Source of the DNA: Ignelater luminosus
Taxonomy: Eukaryota > Arthropoda > Insecta > Coleoptera > Elateridae
Direction: 5' to 3'
Assembly (NCBI GenBank): GCA_011009095.1
Contig: VTPC01091045.1
Span: forward strand, 1 to 64,000
DNA length: 64,000 nt
Position 1 is the first letter of the stretch; each line of letters begins with the position of its first letter. Positions 46,965-59,049 of the stretch are shown here, one piece after another. The notes below the pieces were generated by a model. It did not search any database and was not told the DNA's origin. It saw only the letters and a list, made by a program, of their open reading frames with translations. Position numbers and translations under genes: made by a program.

Positions 46965-49055
46965 TATTGCTTTATTCCACCTGTTTTTGCCTGTTGTAAC
47001 TTTGCTGCATTGTCTGCAACTAGTAGGATATCATACGCGTATAGTAGATTTTGTACTGACACTCTCTTCATTTTCCACCATCCTATTGTTGCTTCAAATC
47101 TATTTCTCCTGCTTTCACGTTCTATCTGGTTCATTAGTGTTATAAATAGGAGTGGACTATAAGTGACTGCTCCTGTTTAATGCCATTTTTCATATTGAAA
47201 GTATTTGATTCTCTTTCTTGAATTCTCACTATGCCTCTTTCTTCTTTATACAATCTTTTAGTATGTTATCTGTGATTAAGTTTTCAGATATTTCCATTTT
47301 TTCCATGGCGCTCCAAAGAGCCGTTTTTGGTACAATGTCGAAAGCAGATAGCTTTTCTAGTAGTGCAACATATAGTGGTTTATTCCCTTCTAATATTTTC
47401 TCTGTTGCTATTCTAGGGGTAGAGACGTGGTCGTGTGACTGTCTGTTCTCACGATATGCGCCTTGTTCTTCTTGCAGTCTGTCTTCTGCATATTTTCTTA
47501 TTTTTTTTTCCTAGGATTCTTGAGTATAACTTTTGTACACATGATGATGAGTAGATTGCACGGTAGTTGTTCGTGTTATTTGTATTTCCTTTTTTGTGTA
47601 TTAGCACTATGATGTTGTCGTCCCAGGCAGTGGGTATTTCGTCTCCATGTAAAACTTTTTGACATATTCTTCGAGTCCATAGAGTCTTACTCTATCTCCC
47701 CCCATATTTTATTATTTTGGGACATCTGCCTGCAGATTTGTTTCATTTCATTTTGCCTCTTGCCTTGTCTACTTCCTCTTGTGTTATATCTCCTTCTTCA
47801 GATATTCCCCTTATTTTTGTTTTTTCTGCACGGTGTTTTTCTAGTTGACTCACTAGCTCACTATCTAACTTCTGTTCATAATGTTTCCTCCATGTACCTA
47901 GTACTTTTTCTAGATCTGTTTGTACTACTTCATCTGCATCCTTTATTTTCCATATCTGATTACCATACTTTCCCTGCAGATTTTTTACAATAATCCAAAA
48001 TCCCCTTTTAGTGTCTTTGTTGTCTATAAACCTTTCTTCGATTTCTTTATCGAGCTCTTCTCAGGTTTCAGTTTTTGCTTGTGTCACAGCCAGCTTAGCT
48101 TTATTTTTCTCCTAATATATTTCAAATTATCGTTTTCATTCTTGGACTGCAAATATTTTGTCCATGCTGTTTTCTTTGTTTTGACTTTTGCTTTTGCGTC
48201 CGCATTCCACCCTCTTGTGTTTTGGGCCGAGATCTTATCTTACTTGTTCCGTATACTTCCTTTGCGGATTCTACGATAGCAGTTTTTATTTGTTCCCACA
48301 TAATTTGTGCAGTTTTATCTTGTTCTCCGCGTATTTTTTCTTTCTCGTAGTTCTCAAGTATTTGATCTTGATAGTTCATATATGCACTTTTTATTTCAGG
48401 ATCTTTCATTTGCTGAATTTTTATTTCTCATACTGTTTTGTTGGTGCTTGTTTTCTTGTATAGAATCTTGTGTCAGCTTGTGATCCATGTGTAATTTAGC
48501 CCCTCTAATTACTTTAACATCCAGAGTTGCATATTATGCACTCCTGTTGTATACAAAATAGTCAATTGTGCTCTGGGTTGTCCTGTTTTTAGCTACGAAT
48601 GGTATTTTGTGTATTTGACTATAGTTAAAAAGCCTATTTCCTATTAGCATTCCGTTGTCCGTGCTAAAGTCTAGCATTCTATTTCCGTTATCATTAATTA
48701 TTCTACCTGTGCAACATTTACCTAATGCTCCCGGTGCTATGTTCCAGTCTGCTCTTGCTCTCGCATTCCAATCACCCATTATCACTACAAGCTGACTTCT
48801 TTCATTGGCCTTTTCCATATGTTCTTGTAGTTTTGTGTAGAGCATTTTTTTGCAATGCTGGCGATACCTGTCGGTGCATATATCTACATAAATGTAACTG
48901 TTTCTTCCATTTTGAAATCAACTGTCAGTATCCTTGAGTTGATTGCTTCCCAGTTTATTACGTTACTTGCTGTGTCGGGACTTGCTATTACTCCACTGTA
49001 CCTTGTGGAAGTGACTGGCCTAGCGGTAAGGCCCCCGTTACCTCGGAAGAACTGA
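46965..49055 (-). pseudogene. RTE-like LINE ORF2: endonuclease, linker and eroded reverse transcriptase
   Basis: Minus strand. 49055 to 48534 reads TARPVTSTRYSGVIASPDTA, ILTVDFKMEETVTF, IYAPTGIAS, then the frame 48534-48845 with LVVIMGDWNARARADW (GDWN block) and RTTQSTIDYFVYN (the S-x-IDY block): an EEP endonuclease. 48409-48122 is the charged linker (EQIKTAIVESAKEVYG). Then AWDDNIIVLIHKKGNTNNTNNYR and AINLL (reverse-transcriptase blocks 1-2), QKTDCKKNKAH and LFGAPWKK region near 47340, and RILYPL further on. At least four shifts and no intact YADD block found. It ends against the foldback cluster at about 46960. Confidence 0.82.
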
Positions 49056-49059
49056 CCTT

Positions 49060-50420
49060 TGATCCACGACGGGTTATTGTGAGTGAGGAGTGAGGTCTCC
49101 CGAGAGAACTTTAATTATTATAGGATTAAATTATTAATATTAGATTGTGTTAATTCAATTTAAACCAAATGTTCAAAAATCTCTTCTTTCAGATTCACAT
49201 TTTCTGGATTGTGTTAGAATGGTTTCATTGTAATTACTATTACATCCACTGATAATCCAAATTACATCCACTTATTAATATTCCACAAGTCTAAGGGAAG
49301 ACTAGGTTTTATGAAATCAAAATAAAGATAGATATCAATGCAAATCAAAAAAGATACGAAGTAAAAATCTTCCGAAATACAAAACCAAAATATTGTAAGA
49401 AATAAAAGATTTATCAATTTTATTCCAGTGATAACAGACAATAAAAAATGCCAAAACTTAAACCATTGCTGGCAACTAATTTTATTAGATTTGTCAGTAT
49501 ACCCAAGCTAGCATGTTTGTCATATTTATTCTTTGGTAAGAATTTAATTTTTAACAACATAATTAAAAAGAGAAATCTAACAGTTTCATACTTTATTAAG
49601 AGTAGTTGTTATTTGAACGGATTCATTTGTTGAATCGATAATGGGCTTATTTGTATTGGCTTTTTTGCTTACTGTTTATTTAGTGTTAGATGTGTTAACT
49701 TCTGACCACTTATACAAGAAAACTAAGCTGCGGGGGAATTTTCTATTTGCAGATTTGCAATAAGCACCCATAGAAGATGTTTTCCTGAAGCTTTATTGTC
49801 ATTTACGGGACACCCTGTATTTTTAAATTTAGTTTTTGTTATTCCCTACATAATCTAAGAGAACGAGTGTTTCATTTTCAATGATTGCGGGTGTACATTA
49901 TTATCCCGATACTTATCCTTTTTTTGATGCTAAACTTGAATTGAAGTTACTGTAGACACAAACCTTAAAAATGCGCATTTCTTATTTTTTCCTAAAAAAT
50001 CAAACTTTTGTAACTTCAACAAATAGTCACTTCGGTTATTCTCTTGGTTTTATAAATTTCTCACGTTCAAAAAACTCTGCTTACATCAAAATGTTCACTT
50101 ACTGAACTGCAGTCGTAACAGGTATAATGAAAAATAAAACTCTTATTTAGTTGTTTTGAAAGAAACTACATATCTAAAATTACATCTGAAAGGATCAATA
50201 AAACTAACCATTACTCATGTGAACTTTTGATATTCAACTGTATGCGCATTTTCGTACATACTACTTCGTGAAAGATGTTTATCGGGTAACGCACACCATA
50301 GCAATTGATTTATCCTTTGAATAGTTCTCTTGTACATTGAATCACACTACTGGCACTCAAAAAATAGTGTTATTAGAAAGATTTATAAACTAAGCTTTTA
50401 AAACATTCATGTTAAATGCG
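49060..50420. other. no gene recognised
   Basis: AT-rich after a short GC-richer patch to 49110. The frame 49448-49633 is motif-free. 'gacaccctgtattttt' at 49808 resembles a transposon outer end. Confidence 0.45.
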
Positions 50421-50422
50421 TA

Positions 50423-50710
50423 CAAGGTATGTCCAAAAAGTCTTAATGTAACTACATATAAACGGTTAGTCAACACTGTCGGTAATACATCATGTTTAGC
50501 CATTTACAGAAGCACTTAATAAAGTTCATTGTTGAAACAAAAATAATTTTAAATTTTGAATCTTAAGAAGCTGAAGACTAATTCTAGACAGTTAATAGAA
50601 CATGTATTTTACCGTAGATTAAAACCTGGGCCATGGTTTGCAGGTAATGCCGGTTCTTTTCGCGTAAATAAGTAAATCCAAAATATCAAAGACTTTTGGA
50701 ATGCTCCCCG
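50423..50710. mobile_element. mariner-type MITE, 288 bases, with TA target duplication
   Basis: The left end caaggtatgtccaaaaagtc (from 50423) and the right end agacttttggaatgctcccc (to 50710) are inverted repeats with the 'tccaaaa(a)gtctt' core intact. TA flanks both sides (50421-50422 and 50711-50712), as in Tc1/mariner insertion. No transposase sequence inside. Confidence 0.68.
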
Positions 50711-50714
50711 TATG

Positions 50715-52515
50715 TAATTCCTTTAACCCCTTAATGCAATCCAAACGCTTTTATTTTGCTTTTCAACAAAATATTATATAGCATTATTAAAATTTATCTT
50801 ACACTTCTTTGTTCCACTTTACTTAAACAACATGGAAAGAAAGAAAGGCCCTTTATAAAATGTAGGCTGACGAGTACGAATTGTAGAAAGGTTGAAAAGG
50901 TCTGGATAAACGAGAAGATAAAGCGGGTACGCATAATAAAGCTATGACGGAACTCATCGCTCGACATAGTGGCAATGGTAAAATTATACAGCACAGTTAT
51001 CATCATTATTAACCAACATCGAACCGAAAGCTATTGTTTTCTATTAATAATTCGGTATAAATCTATAATAATAAAACATGAACGGATCGAGAAGTAAAGT
51101 ACGTGTTTAATATTACAATACAATGAACAGTCATTCAGAAAGGTTATAGAATCGGGTGGTTTTTAGAAATACACACAATTAGTTTGTTGTTAGAATTGAA
51201 ATAAAATTAATTCTGTTAAAAAGCTCAGTTCCATTTTAAGTTGTTTAATTAGTTTTAATAAAATTAAATACAAGTCTATTTTAGGACGAAATAAAAAATC
51301 GTTAAAGGTCTGGTAATATGATCCATCAAATGATTTATATCTACTCTGCGCAAAAGAATGCACAAAATTAACTGACAATGGAAAAGTTAGCACAGGGAAA
51401 GCTACAGCTTTGGAAGTTTTACGTACTAATCACCAACGTATACAATTCAATTTAGATTTATTTAAACATTTCCTGTTTCAGGTTATCACATCAAACAACA
51501 AAGGCGATTGAAGTGGCAGGTTTGCTGTTGATATCGACCAGCTAGAAAAGGAAAATTGCGAGAGGGAGAGGCGCCTAAAAGCTGACCGCCCACAGCGTCG
51601 TGGCGCCGCGACTTGTTGGATTCCGACACACTTCTCATGTCGCACCGGATTATTACTGTTTGTCGAAGAAGCATTTATTGAAGCCGCGAACTGCTCTTTT
51701 CAGCATAATATATAAACAGAACTGATTTTTTTTGTATATAGAGAGATTTTAATGTGAAACTTTTGTTTTTTAATGTACGTGTATTAACAGATTTCAGAGA
51801 AATTTAAAGTAAATTGAAAACTTTCTGAAGGTTAAAAAGCTGTTGCTAATTTTTTATCTGTATTATTTTGAACTTGTTTTATGAAGATATTTCGAGTATT
51901 TTGTAAATACTATTTAGCTTAATGGACGTAACATTAATAATGTTTGGAAAAAATCTAAACCAGAAGGGAATACATAAACATAAATTTTGAAATAGATTTC
52001 TTGCGCAGAATTATTTCGAATGGTTTGGAAGTATTATAGGCCGAAAGCAGTCAAATATTGAAAGTCAATGCCCTTTCAAAAAATACATTTGCTATAGTGG
52101 TCCTTTTACGTGTTTCTCTGTATCAAATGCAATGCAAATTAGATTATCTGATGATTATTGGAATCTAGACTTCTTTAGATAGTTTGATTTGATTCTCAGT
52201 AAGTAATGCCCTATTCAAGAGTAATATCTAGCAGATACAAAAAAGATTTAATTCTGTTAAGTTTTTTTTTTTAGGTTTTACATCAGAAACTAACTTTAAA
52301 CATATAAAATTAAAGCTGTTACACTATTACATTTATATGACCTAAACACTTTTAGGGTCACACCACACATACAGTACCTCATTTTTTATTGCAGTTTTAC
52401 ATTTATGAATTATGAAACGTAAGATGAATCAATTTATATAACTATCTCTAAACAAATTTGTATTTAATATAAAGAAGAAATGACAGTTCATGATGTGATT
52501 GAACTAAATGTTAGA
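50715..52515. other. no gene recognised
   Basis: AT-rich except 51490-51690, a GC-rich patch with several CpG (gtcgtggcgccgcgac). It contains the minus-strand frame 51486-51674, without motifs. The patch could be a promoter or an old exon; nothing in the sequence decides this. Confidence 0.4.
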
Positions 52516-52522
52516 GTAAAAT

Positions 52523-54180
52523 TGTAACGGTCTTTTTGTGGTTATTAGCCCGCCACATGATTAATTGTACGGTATATCATCTTTCTTCCGTGTGAGACAC
52601 CCGGTATTTACTAAAGTTCCTTTGACAATTGATATACGCTTCCAAATTCTGGGGGAATGCAACACGCAGGCAGGACAGAAAGATTCGACACGTGAGAGTG
52701 TGTGGTGATCTTCACCTAAGAATTGCGAGGAAAGTTTTCTCGTTGTTGTTTGAAAACCCTTTTTTAAAAAAGGGGTAAGTTAATTATCTTTTTTTTCATC
52801 TCTTACGGGTTCGTTCCTAACGATGGTCTCTTTTGTCTCCAGTTTTTTTATTTGGTTGTGAAAACTACGAGTAATTTCCCAAAAATAAAAGTTGCACCCG
52901 AGTTACCCTGCGTGCTTTTCAAGAAGCAGGGTTAAATTTAATTGGATCTGGCTGTAGCAGTGAATGCTGGGAACAATTCAGTTTCACCGTCATCCATACG
53001 CAGAATATTATGGGAATCTATTCTGGCAGTGGACTGTCAACCCAATTTGAGAATCTCTCCGGCTCCTCGTTAGCGAATAGTTTAATTTAGTTTAATTTGG
53101 TTATTTTTTAATCCATTACAAAATTTATCTTTGCTTAAGAAAAAAAAAAAATTAGAGTAACCTCACCAGATTTATTAGGGATCTTTTATTTAAAAAAAAA
53201 AGAAAAAAAGAAAAGCTCCCTTTAATTCAATTTTCTTGTTGACCTTTATTTTTTTTCCTATCATTTAAAGTTTTGATAAATGCACAATTCGGATGTAATT
53301 GATGATTATTTATTTTGTGTTTCCAGTTTTTATAATTCTTTCTTTTAGCAAGCAATTTCGATCGAAAGCTGCTTCTTGCATTTTGTGGTAAGACTGATTC
53401 ATTCCTTCAATTATTATCCGATTGTTAATTTTAATTTGTTTTTTTTTGTTTATTAAATTTTAGTACACCTAAATAATTTCAAGTTCTTTTTTAGACTTCT
53501 CATTTAATTAAATTTTCCTTTCAACTTTTGTAATTTTGCGATATCGGAGTTTGTTTCTTGCAGTACTCCGATGTGTTAAACTTTTCCTTTTGCCTTGAAA
53601 CAACTTGAGATTATTTGTTGTGTGTGAGTACAGATAACCTGGTTTATACTTTTATATTTTACTTTGATAATTTTCGTGTCATATATTTTTGCTATTATTT
53701 TCTTATTTTTTAATGTTGCTTTGCATTTGGTTTATTCATTTTCCTGTTTATAATTTGTCCTTTTATTACATTTTTTTATTGCAATTTTTTAAAAAATAAG
53801 GATTCTGTATTCTAAATCTTGTTTCAAATTCTGTAACTACGGTTACCTCTAGTTGTTTTTTTATTCATAATCGATTTATTGTTTTAAATTCATATAATTT
53901 TTTTTTTGTATTTTAAGTATAAACTTATCGATCATTATTCCATTTAATCTTGTTTCCGTTGAAATCTGTTTTACTGGTTACTTCAAAAATAAACCTTTAC
54001 TTTATAATTTTTACCATCCTTGTTTATTTCAATATACGTATTTGGTAAACTAATATCAGGTGTTTTATTGTAAGTATAATCTTAGCCGTCCCGCACCCAA
54101 AGCCTACCCCCTGAGTTTAGCTGGCCTTGAGATCCTAGTTGTTTAGTTATATTATTACTGTAACGCAGGTTTACATTACA
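52523..54180 (+). mobile_element. solo LTR, 1658 bases, with 4-base target duplication
   Basis: Starts TGTAACGG and ends CATTACA, so the termini are TG...CA with a short inverted repeat (TGTAAcG / TGTAAtG). The four bases aaat stand directly before (52519-52522) and after (54181-54184), as expected from integrase. Inside are a palindrome (ccctttttt-aaaaaaggg, 52758-52775) followed by gtaagtta, a long T-rich tract 53060-54080, and a GC-rich end (cccgcacccaaagcctaccc). No gag or pol frames and no second copy adjoin, so recombination between two LTRs likely removed the interior. Gypsy-like elements make 4-5 base duplications; the family is inferred only. Orientation is assumed from the T-rich to GC-rich layout. 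Confidence 0.6.
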
Positions 54181-54184
54181 AAAT

Positions 54185-57100
54185 ATATTGTGAAGAACAA
54201 ATCCAACGATATTAATTTGTAAATTAAATTATTAGACTAAAGTTACGAAACAAATAAGGTGAATTAGGTGGATAGGAAATTTAACCTTTGTATAATGAAA
54301 GGATGTTTATGTAACAACGTATTTTGGGAGAATTTAGTTGTATAACAGTATTATTATGTTTATGTAAAGATTTAAAAATTTATAAACAAGGGTTTACAGA
54401 AGTTTGGAGGCAATTGGTGTAGACAGTCACAAAGAGCAGTACGTATCTTTTGATAGTGGTGTTTTTGAATAAGGAAAAAGTCTCTTGACAGTAAAGTAGG
54501 CTGTGGGCAGAGTCTATACGAAATGAATCATTGAGTTAATTTAAATCGAACCAAAGACCAAATGGAAATATTGACTAAACAAAAGTGCAGTCGGAAACTG
54601 GTAGCTGAGAAAGGTCAGACTTTTTGTAATTTTTTCATTATATATATGACAACAAACTTGTTACTATGCGATTACTATCACTTGCTCTGACTTATTAACC
54701 CAACATTTTAAAATTAAATGATTCTTTCTAGTTCACTTTATGAACTTTTGCATAAAAATTCTAAAGCTTTTGCAAATTTGGCTGAAAATCACCTTTCCAA
54801 TAGTGATGCGTTAATTTCTTGGAGCTATGTAGTTAGAATAGACTTTTTTAACAAATTTTAGTCTACGTTGTACTAAAACACTTTAAAAAGTTAAATTTTA
54901 TTTTTGAAGGTTTGTATTGCACTTCATTTCAGTAGATGGGAAAATACTCACACACTTTAAATTTATAAAATATACAGTGTTTTAGAGCAACAAATGGACA
55001 AATGCTGCGACGAGTTATGCTTATGGGTAGTGTTCAAACTGGACTACAAGAATGCATTCAAGCGAAATGTTATTTTAAGAACTTAATACTTAATAAACTA
55101 ATAAATGCATATGCTAACAGTTATTGTGTATAAATTTTATTTTAAACAACGGTACGACAATGCTAGTGTGTTGAAATTAGCTAGTTTCTATTGAAACACC
55201 TTGTATTTAGGTTAGAGTCGTAAGAATTAGTGGTGTACTACCAGGCACCTCCTGTTGACCCGCAATAATGTTAATACCCGAAAATCTTAGATATGCATAA
55301 AAATGTAGGTATAGGGATTTCGAAAACTGTTACGCTGCTGATAAGGTTTTAAAGAACTATAAGGAAAAATATAATGTTTGGAATTTTAGTTATTCAACCT
55401 AACAGAGACAAATATACCAGAATTCAACGAAAAGAATTAGCTTATAAGACTGTTTACTTTAAGAATTCTGACACATGCGCGTGTTGAAATCAGGTTTTCG
55501 GTGGTTTCTACAAAGTGTTCGAAAATGTTTCCGGGTCCAGTTTTAATGTGCCGCTTTGTTGATTTATTTCAACAACTATTTAAGTCAAGTGGCCATACTT
55601 GGAACAGTTTTGAAGTTCATAGATTACAATCACCATTTAAATTAAATAAAATGATAGTTTTGAAAATACCTACATCATGGACTACTATGAGCCTCCTTAT
55701 GAGCTTTATTTGGAATCCTTACCCTTAAGGTGTTGCTAAAAAATTTTTTTGTTTGTTAAGATTATTTAATAATTATCGTTCCGGTTAGTATTCTGTTAAA
55801 TTTCGTTTATCATTTATTATAATGTATATAAAATTTATTCCGTTCCGAAATTATAAGATGCAAATTGTATTTCGCATTTTGTAAATATATTTCTCTGTTA
55901 TTCGCCTCTAGCAAATTCAAGAATTAAAATATTTGTCCCTTTCTCGCTTCCTCCGCTGCGATTAAACAAAGTTCGAATCTTTTAAAAACTAAATGTATCT
56001 CTATTTTATTATTTTATTTTTCTGTATTCCTAGAATTTTGTGGTTAGTGTCGATGCAGCAGATACATAAATCGCGCTCCTTGACACTAAATGCAAATTAG
56101 TTTTAAACGGCTAGTATAGGTCAAACGAGTAGGAATGAGTAAGGTTCTCCACACTTCGCGTTTACCAATAAATGTGATTCTGCCGTCATCACCGCGAATC
56201 ATTTTATCAAGGAGAAAAGACCCTGCAAGATGACTTTTGTCTAACGCCTCTTCGCGCTTGAGATTTTTTAAAGTCTAGCTTGAGGTCTCGACAAAGACGC
56301 GTTGCGTTCCTTCCGTTCTCTAAGATCTGGAGATCTTCCCTTTGGGAATTTTTAAAGTCGCGAGATCCAATAGTTTGGATAAAGCTACCAAGGTTTCGAT
56401 GTTGAACTTGACCTGATCATAGTATTTCGGCTTTTAAGCGCGTCGCAATCTTCAGTGTATCGAACACAAAGATTTACCCTGGATTTCAGAAAGATATCGT
56501 CAGTGTATCGTTACTTTTTTCATATCTCACTCTTACTGGATTATATAATCTCCAGAAGGGGTTGTCGTTATAATTCTCGTAAACGAACTTTCCGTATCCT
56601 TTCGTCAAGCATATCTGTATATATCTATACATAGCTTTGGGAATCCCCCGTCGACAACTGTTTAACCTAGTTTTAGTGATGTTTCGTCTCCAGTGCGTGC
56701 GACGGAGTTTACTACAGCGCTTTGTATATAGTGATAGTGAATTTAAATCCAATATTGAGTACATATGTGCAAGTGTTTGCATCCATGTACATTATTATGT
56801 AATTATCGCAAAGCGTATTTGGATTTAATCATTCCGTATTGGAATTCACTATAAATTTAGCGGTAAGTTTATTTTACCTTATAAATATATTTTCTAAGCT
56901 ATCGAACATTTATCAACGTTCTTGAGAAGAACAATCTGTGCGTTTCCTATTAAAAAGTTGAGAAAGTGAGGTATGATGTTATTGTAAACCCCGCTAAAAT
57001 TTATTGTTATTTATTTAACTAAAAATATAAGTAAACATTTTGCCGTCGTTTAGATTATGAAAACCTAGTGGTTAAATTCGAAGTTTAATGAAATTACTGA

Positions 57101-57515
57101 GTTCGTTAAACGATATTTAGCAACGGACCAGCTGTTCACTTATCCAATTGTTGGCGTTTAAGAATTTCTCTTACATTAGTATTAAAGAGAAAACGAAGGT
57201 TGATGTTGCAATCGTCATAGATATAATATCCTTACAGTATTTCATATCAGGGTTTATAAATATTGTAACAGATTGATGGCCAGAATTTGTTATTTGAAGC
57301 TAACTAAATTAAAGAGCTCACGTATTGTATTTTTAAAATATTTAAAATATAGATCAGGAAGTAATCGACACTTCTGGTCTGAAGCGCACATTACCTGTAT
57401 ATAACAATTTATCATTTTTCTTCTCTTTCATGTTTAGTTATTTGTTTGTATTTACATTTGTACCTAAAACTTAATGTTACCCGATTGTTTCGTTTTGTGT
57501 TTATTGCGAATTTGT
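54185..57515. other. no gene recognised
   Basis: AT-rich. 56090-56480 is GC-richer; there a minus-strand frame of about 60 codons without early ATG (56083-56270) looks somewhat protein-like (GDDGRITFIGKREVWRTLL) but is unidentified. The frames 55501-55728 and 56486-56782 carry no recognisable motifs. Confidence 0.4.
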
Positions 57516-57520
57516 GTATA

Positions 57521-58398
57521 CGAGGTATGTGAGAAAAGTAATGAGACTGATTTCATACTAACCAAAGTTTTTATTTTTTTCAAACAACAATGTTATCCCC
57601 TTCAAAGTAGTTCCCTTAAGCAGCTATACACCGGCGGAGTCGTTGTTCCCACTCTTGGTAGCAGCGGTGGAAGTGTTCAACTGGTATGGCTTTTAACTGG
57701 TCGGTCACAGTCTTTTGAATGTTCTCCAGGGTTCCAAAATGACGTCCTTTTAGGACATGTTTCAATTTCGGGAAAAGGAAAAAGTCACAAGGACTCAAAT
57801 CAGGTAATTAGGGGGGATGAGGAACAACAGTAATGCGTTTTGAGGTCAAAAATTCACTGATGGAAATTGCTGTGTGACACGGAGCATTGTCATGATGTCT
57901 GTCAAAATTTGATGCACGGTGAAAGTGTTTAAATTTAACTGTTCACTCATCATCCTTATTGTTAAACGACGGTCTGATCTCACAAGAGCCCTCACACGTT
58001 CAACGTTTTCGTCAGTTTTTGAAGTTGAAGGTCTCCCTGAGCGAGGTTCATCTTCAACGTGTTCTCAGCCGTCCAAAAATGATTTGTGCCAGCGGAAAAC
58101 TTGTGCTCTTGATAAGCACTGTTCCCCATAGACCTGTTTCAACTTTTCAAAAGTCACACTCGCGGATTCACCAAGTTTAACACAAAACTTTATTGCACAA
58201 CGTTGCTCTAAATTCCGATGCTCCATTTCTGTAACACACAACAAAAACACAACTTCACTGATGGCGCTGTCAAAAATAATGTGTTAGCTGTACGGAGTTG
58301 TAACTCGGACTGAGGAAGTGGAAGCGATAAACAAACCGGTTTAGCACAGGCCGGTAGACACAACGTTGCCAGTCTCATTGCTTTTCTCACACACGTCG
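57521..58398 (-). mobile_element. internally deleted mariner element with TA target duplication
   Basis: Inverted ends cgaggtatgtgagaaaagta (57521) and its inverse ending 'cttttctcacacacgtcg' (58398) match for about 28 bases with few differences. TA lies on both sides (57519-57520, 58399-58400). Minus-strand transposase parts: CAIKFCVKLGESASVTFEKL and QVFRWHKSFLDG (58250-58065, helix-turn-helix), a TGA, then RSGRPSTSKTDENVERVRAL and MMSEQLNLNTFTVHQIL. Next comes directly HHDNAPCHTAISISEFL (second catalytic Asp), VVPHPP, a shift, and SPCDFFLFPKLKHVLKGRHF to the C-terminal end (57798-57616). The stretch with the first catalytic Asp is deleted. Full-length mariners are about 1.3 kb. Confidence 0.93.
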
Positions 58399-58404
58399 TA
58401 TATA

Positions 58405-59040
58405 TTCATTGAATATTACGTGTATTAATATATGTTTTGTTATAATTCTAATTGTTGTTTGTTTGCGGCAACACATGTGATAGGGTCTATTTCAAGAAGC
58501 ATCATGCGTTGAAAAATTGCTGTGGGGACTTCGACTGCCCACACTGGAGACAAATAAAAGTTATTCAGTAAGTATTGTGTTATAGATCAGCTGTCGCAGG
58601 AGAACCCTATTACCGATCTCGAAGACCGGATCAGTTGGCCAGTCTTAGGGCCAGCTGTTCATTTATATAGATCAAAGTTAACTAAAACTGGCGCCCTCTT
58701 AAATTAAAACCCTTCCGTTATCGTTCTCTGCGTTAGGCGCCTCTATGACCCCGGCTCAATCTCCGATAAAACCGAGCAAGTCGTTTCTTAAGGCATACCG
58801 ATTTTATTTTATGATACGTTATTTCTCAGGGTCACTAAACCCGTTTTTACACGTAACATTGTCCTAAGTTATAGTATAGTACCCCTGGAACACCATCTAT
58901 TTCATTTATTGGCTTATTTTAAGTTACAGAATACCTTACTTGGAACTATGACATTATACTTCGTCACAATCCTCGACATCCGGGAAAACAAAGGTGTTAG
59001 GGCTACCTCTGTGATTCTTCCAGGAAGTTATTTTCAAAGT
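58405..59040. other. no gene recognised
   Basis: 58490-58790 is GC-richer (for example ctcgaagaccggatcagttg) and could be an old repeat. No frame or paired ends could be defined. Confidence 0.4.
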
Positions 59041-59049
59041 TTCACGCTC

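Noticed and set aside
47218-48463. Several plus-strand open frames, 70-119 codons
   Set aside because: They are antisense shadows of the minus-strand LINE ORF2; their Phe/Leu/Ser-rich content is what Lys/Glu-rich coding gives in reverse.
57474-58180. Plus-strand frames 57474-57833, 57919-58131 and 57959-58180
   Set aside because: They overlap the mariner transposase, which reads on the minus strand.
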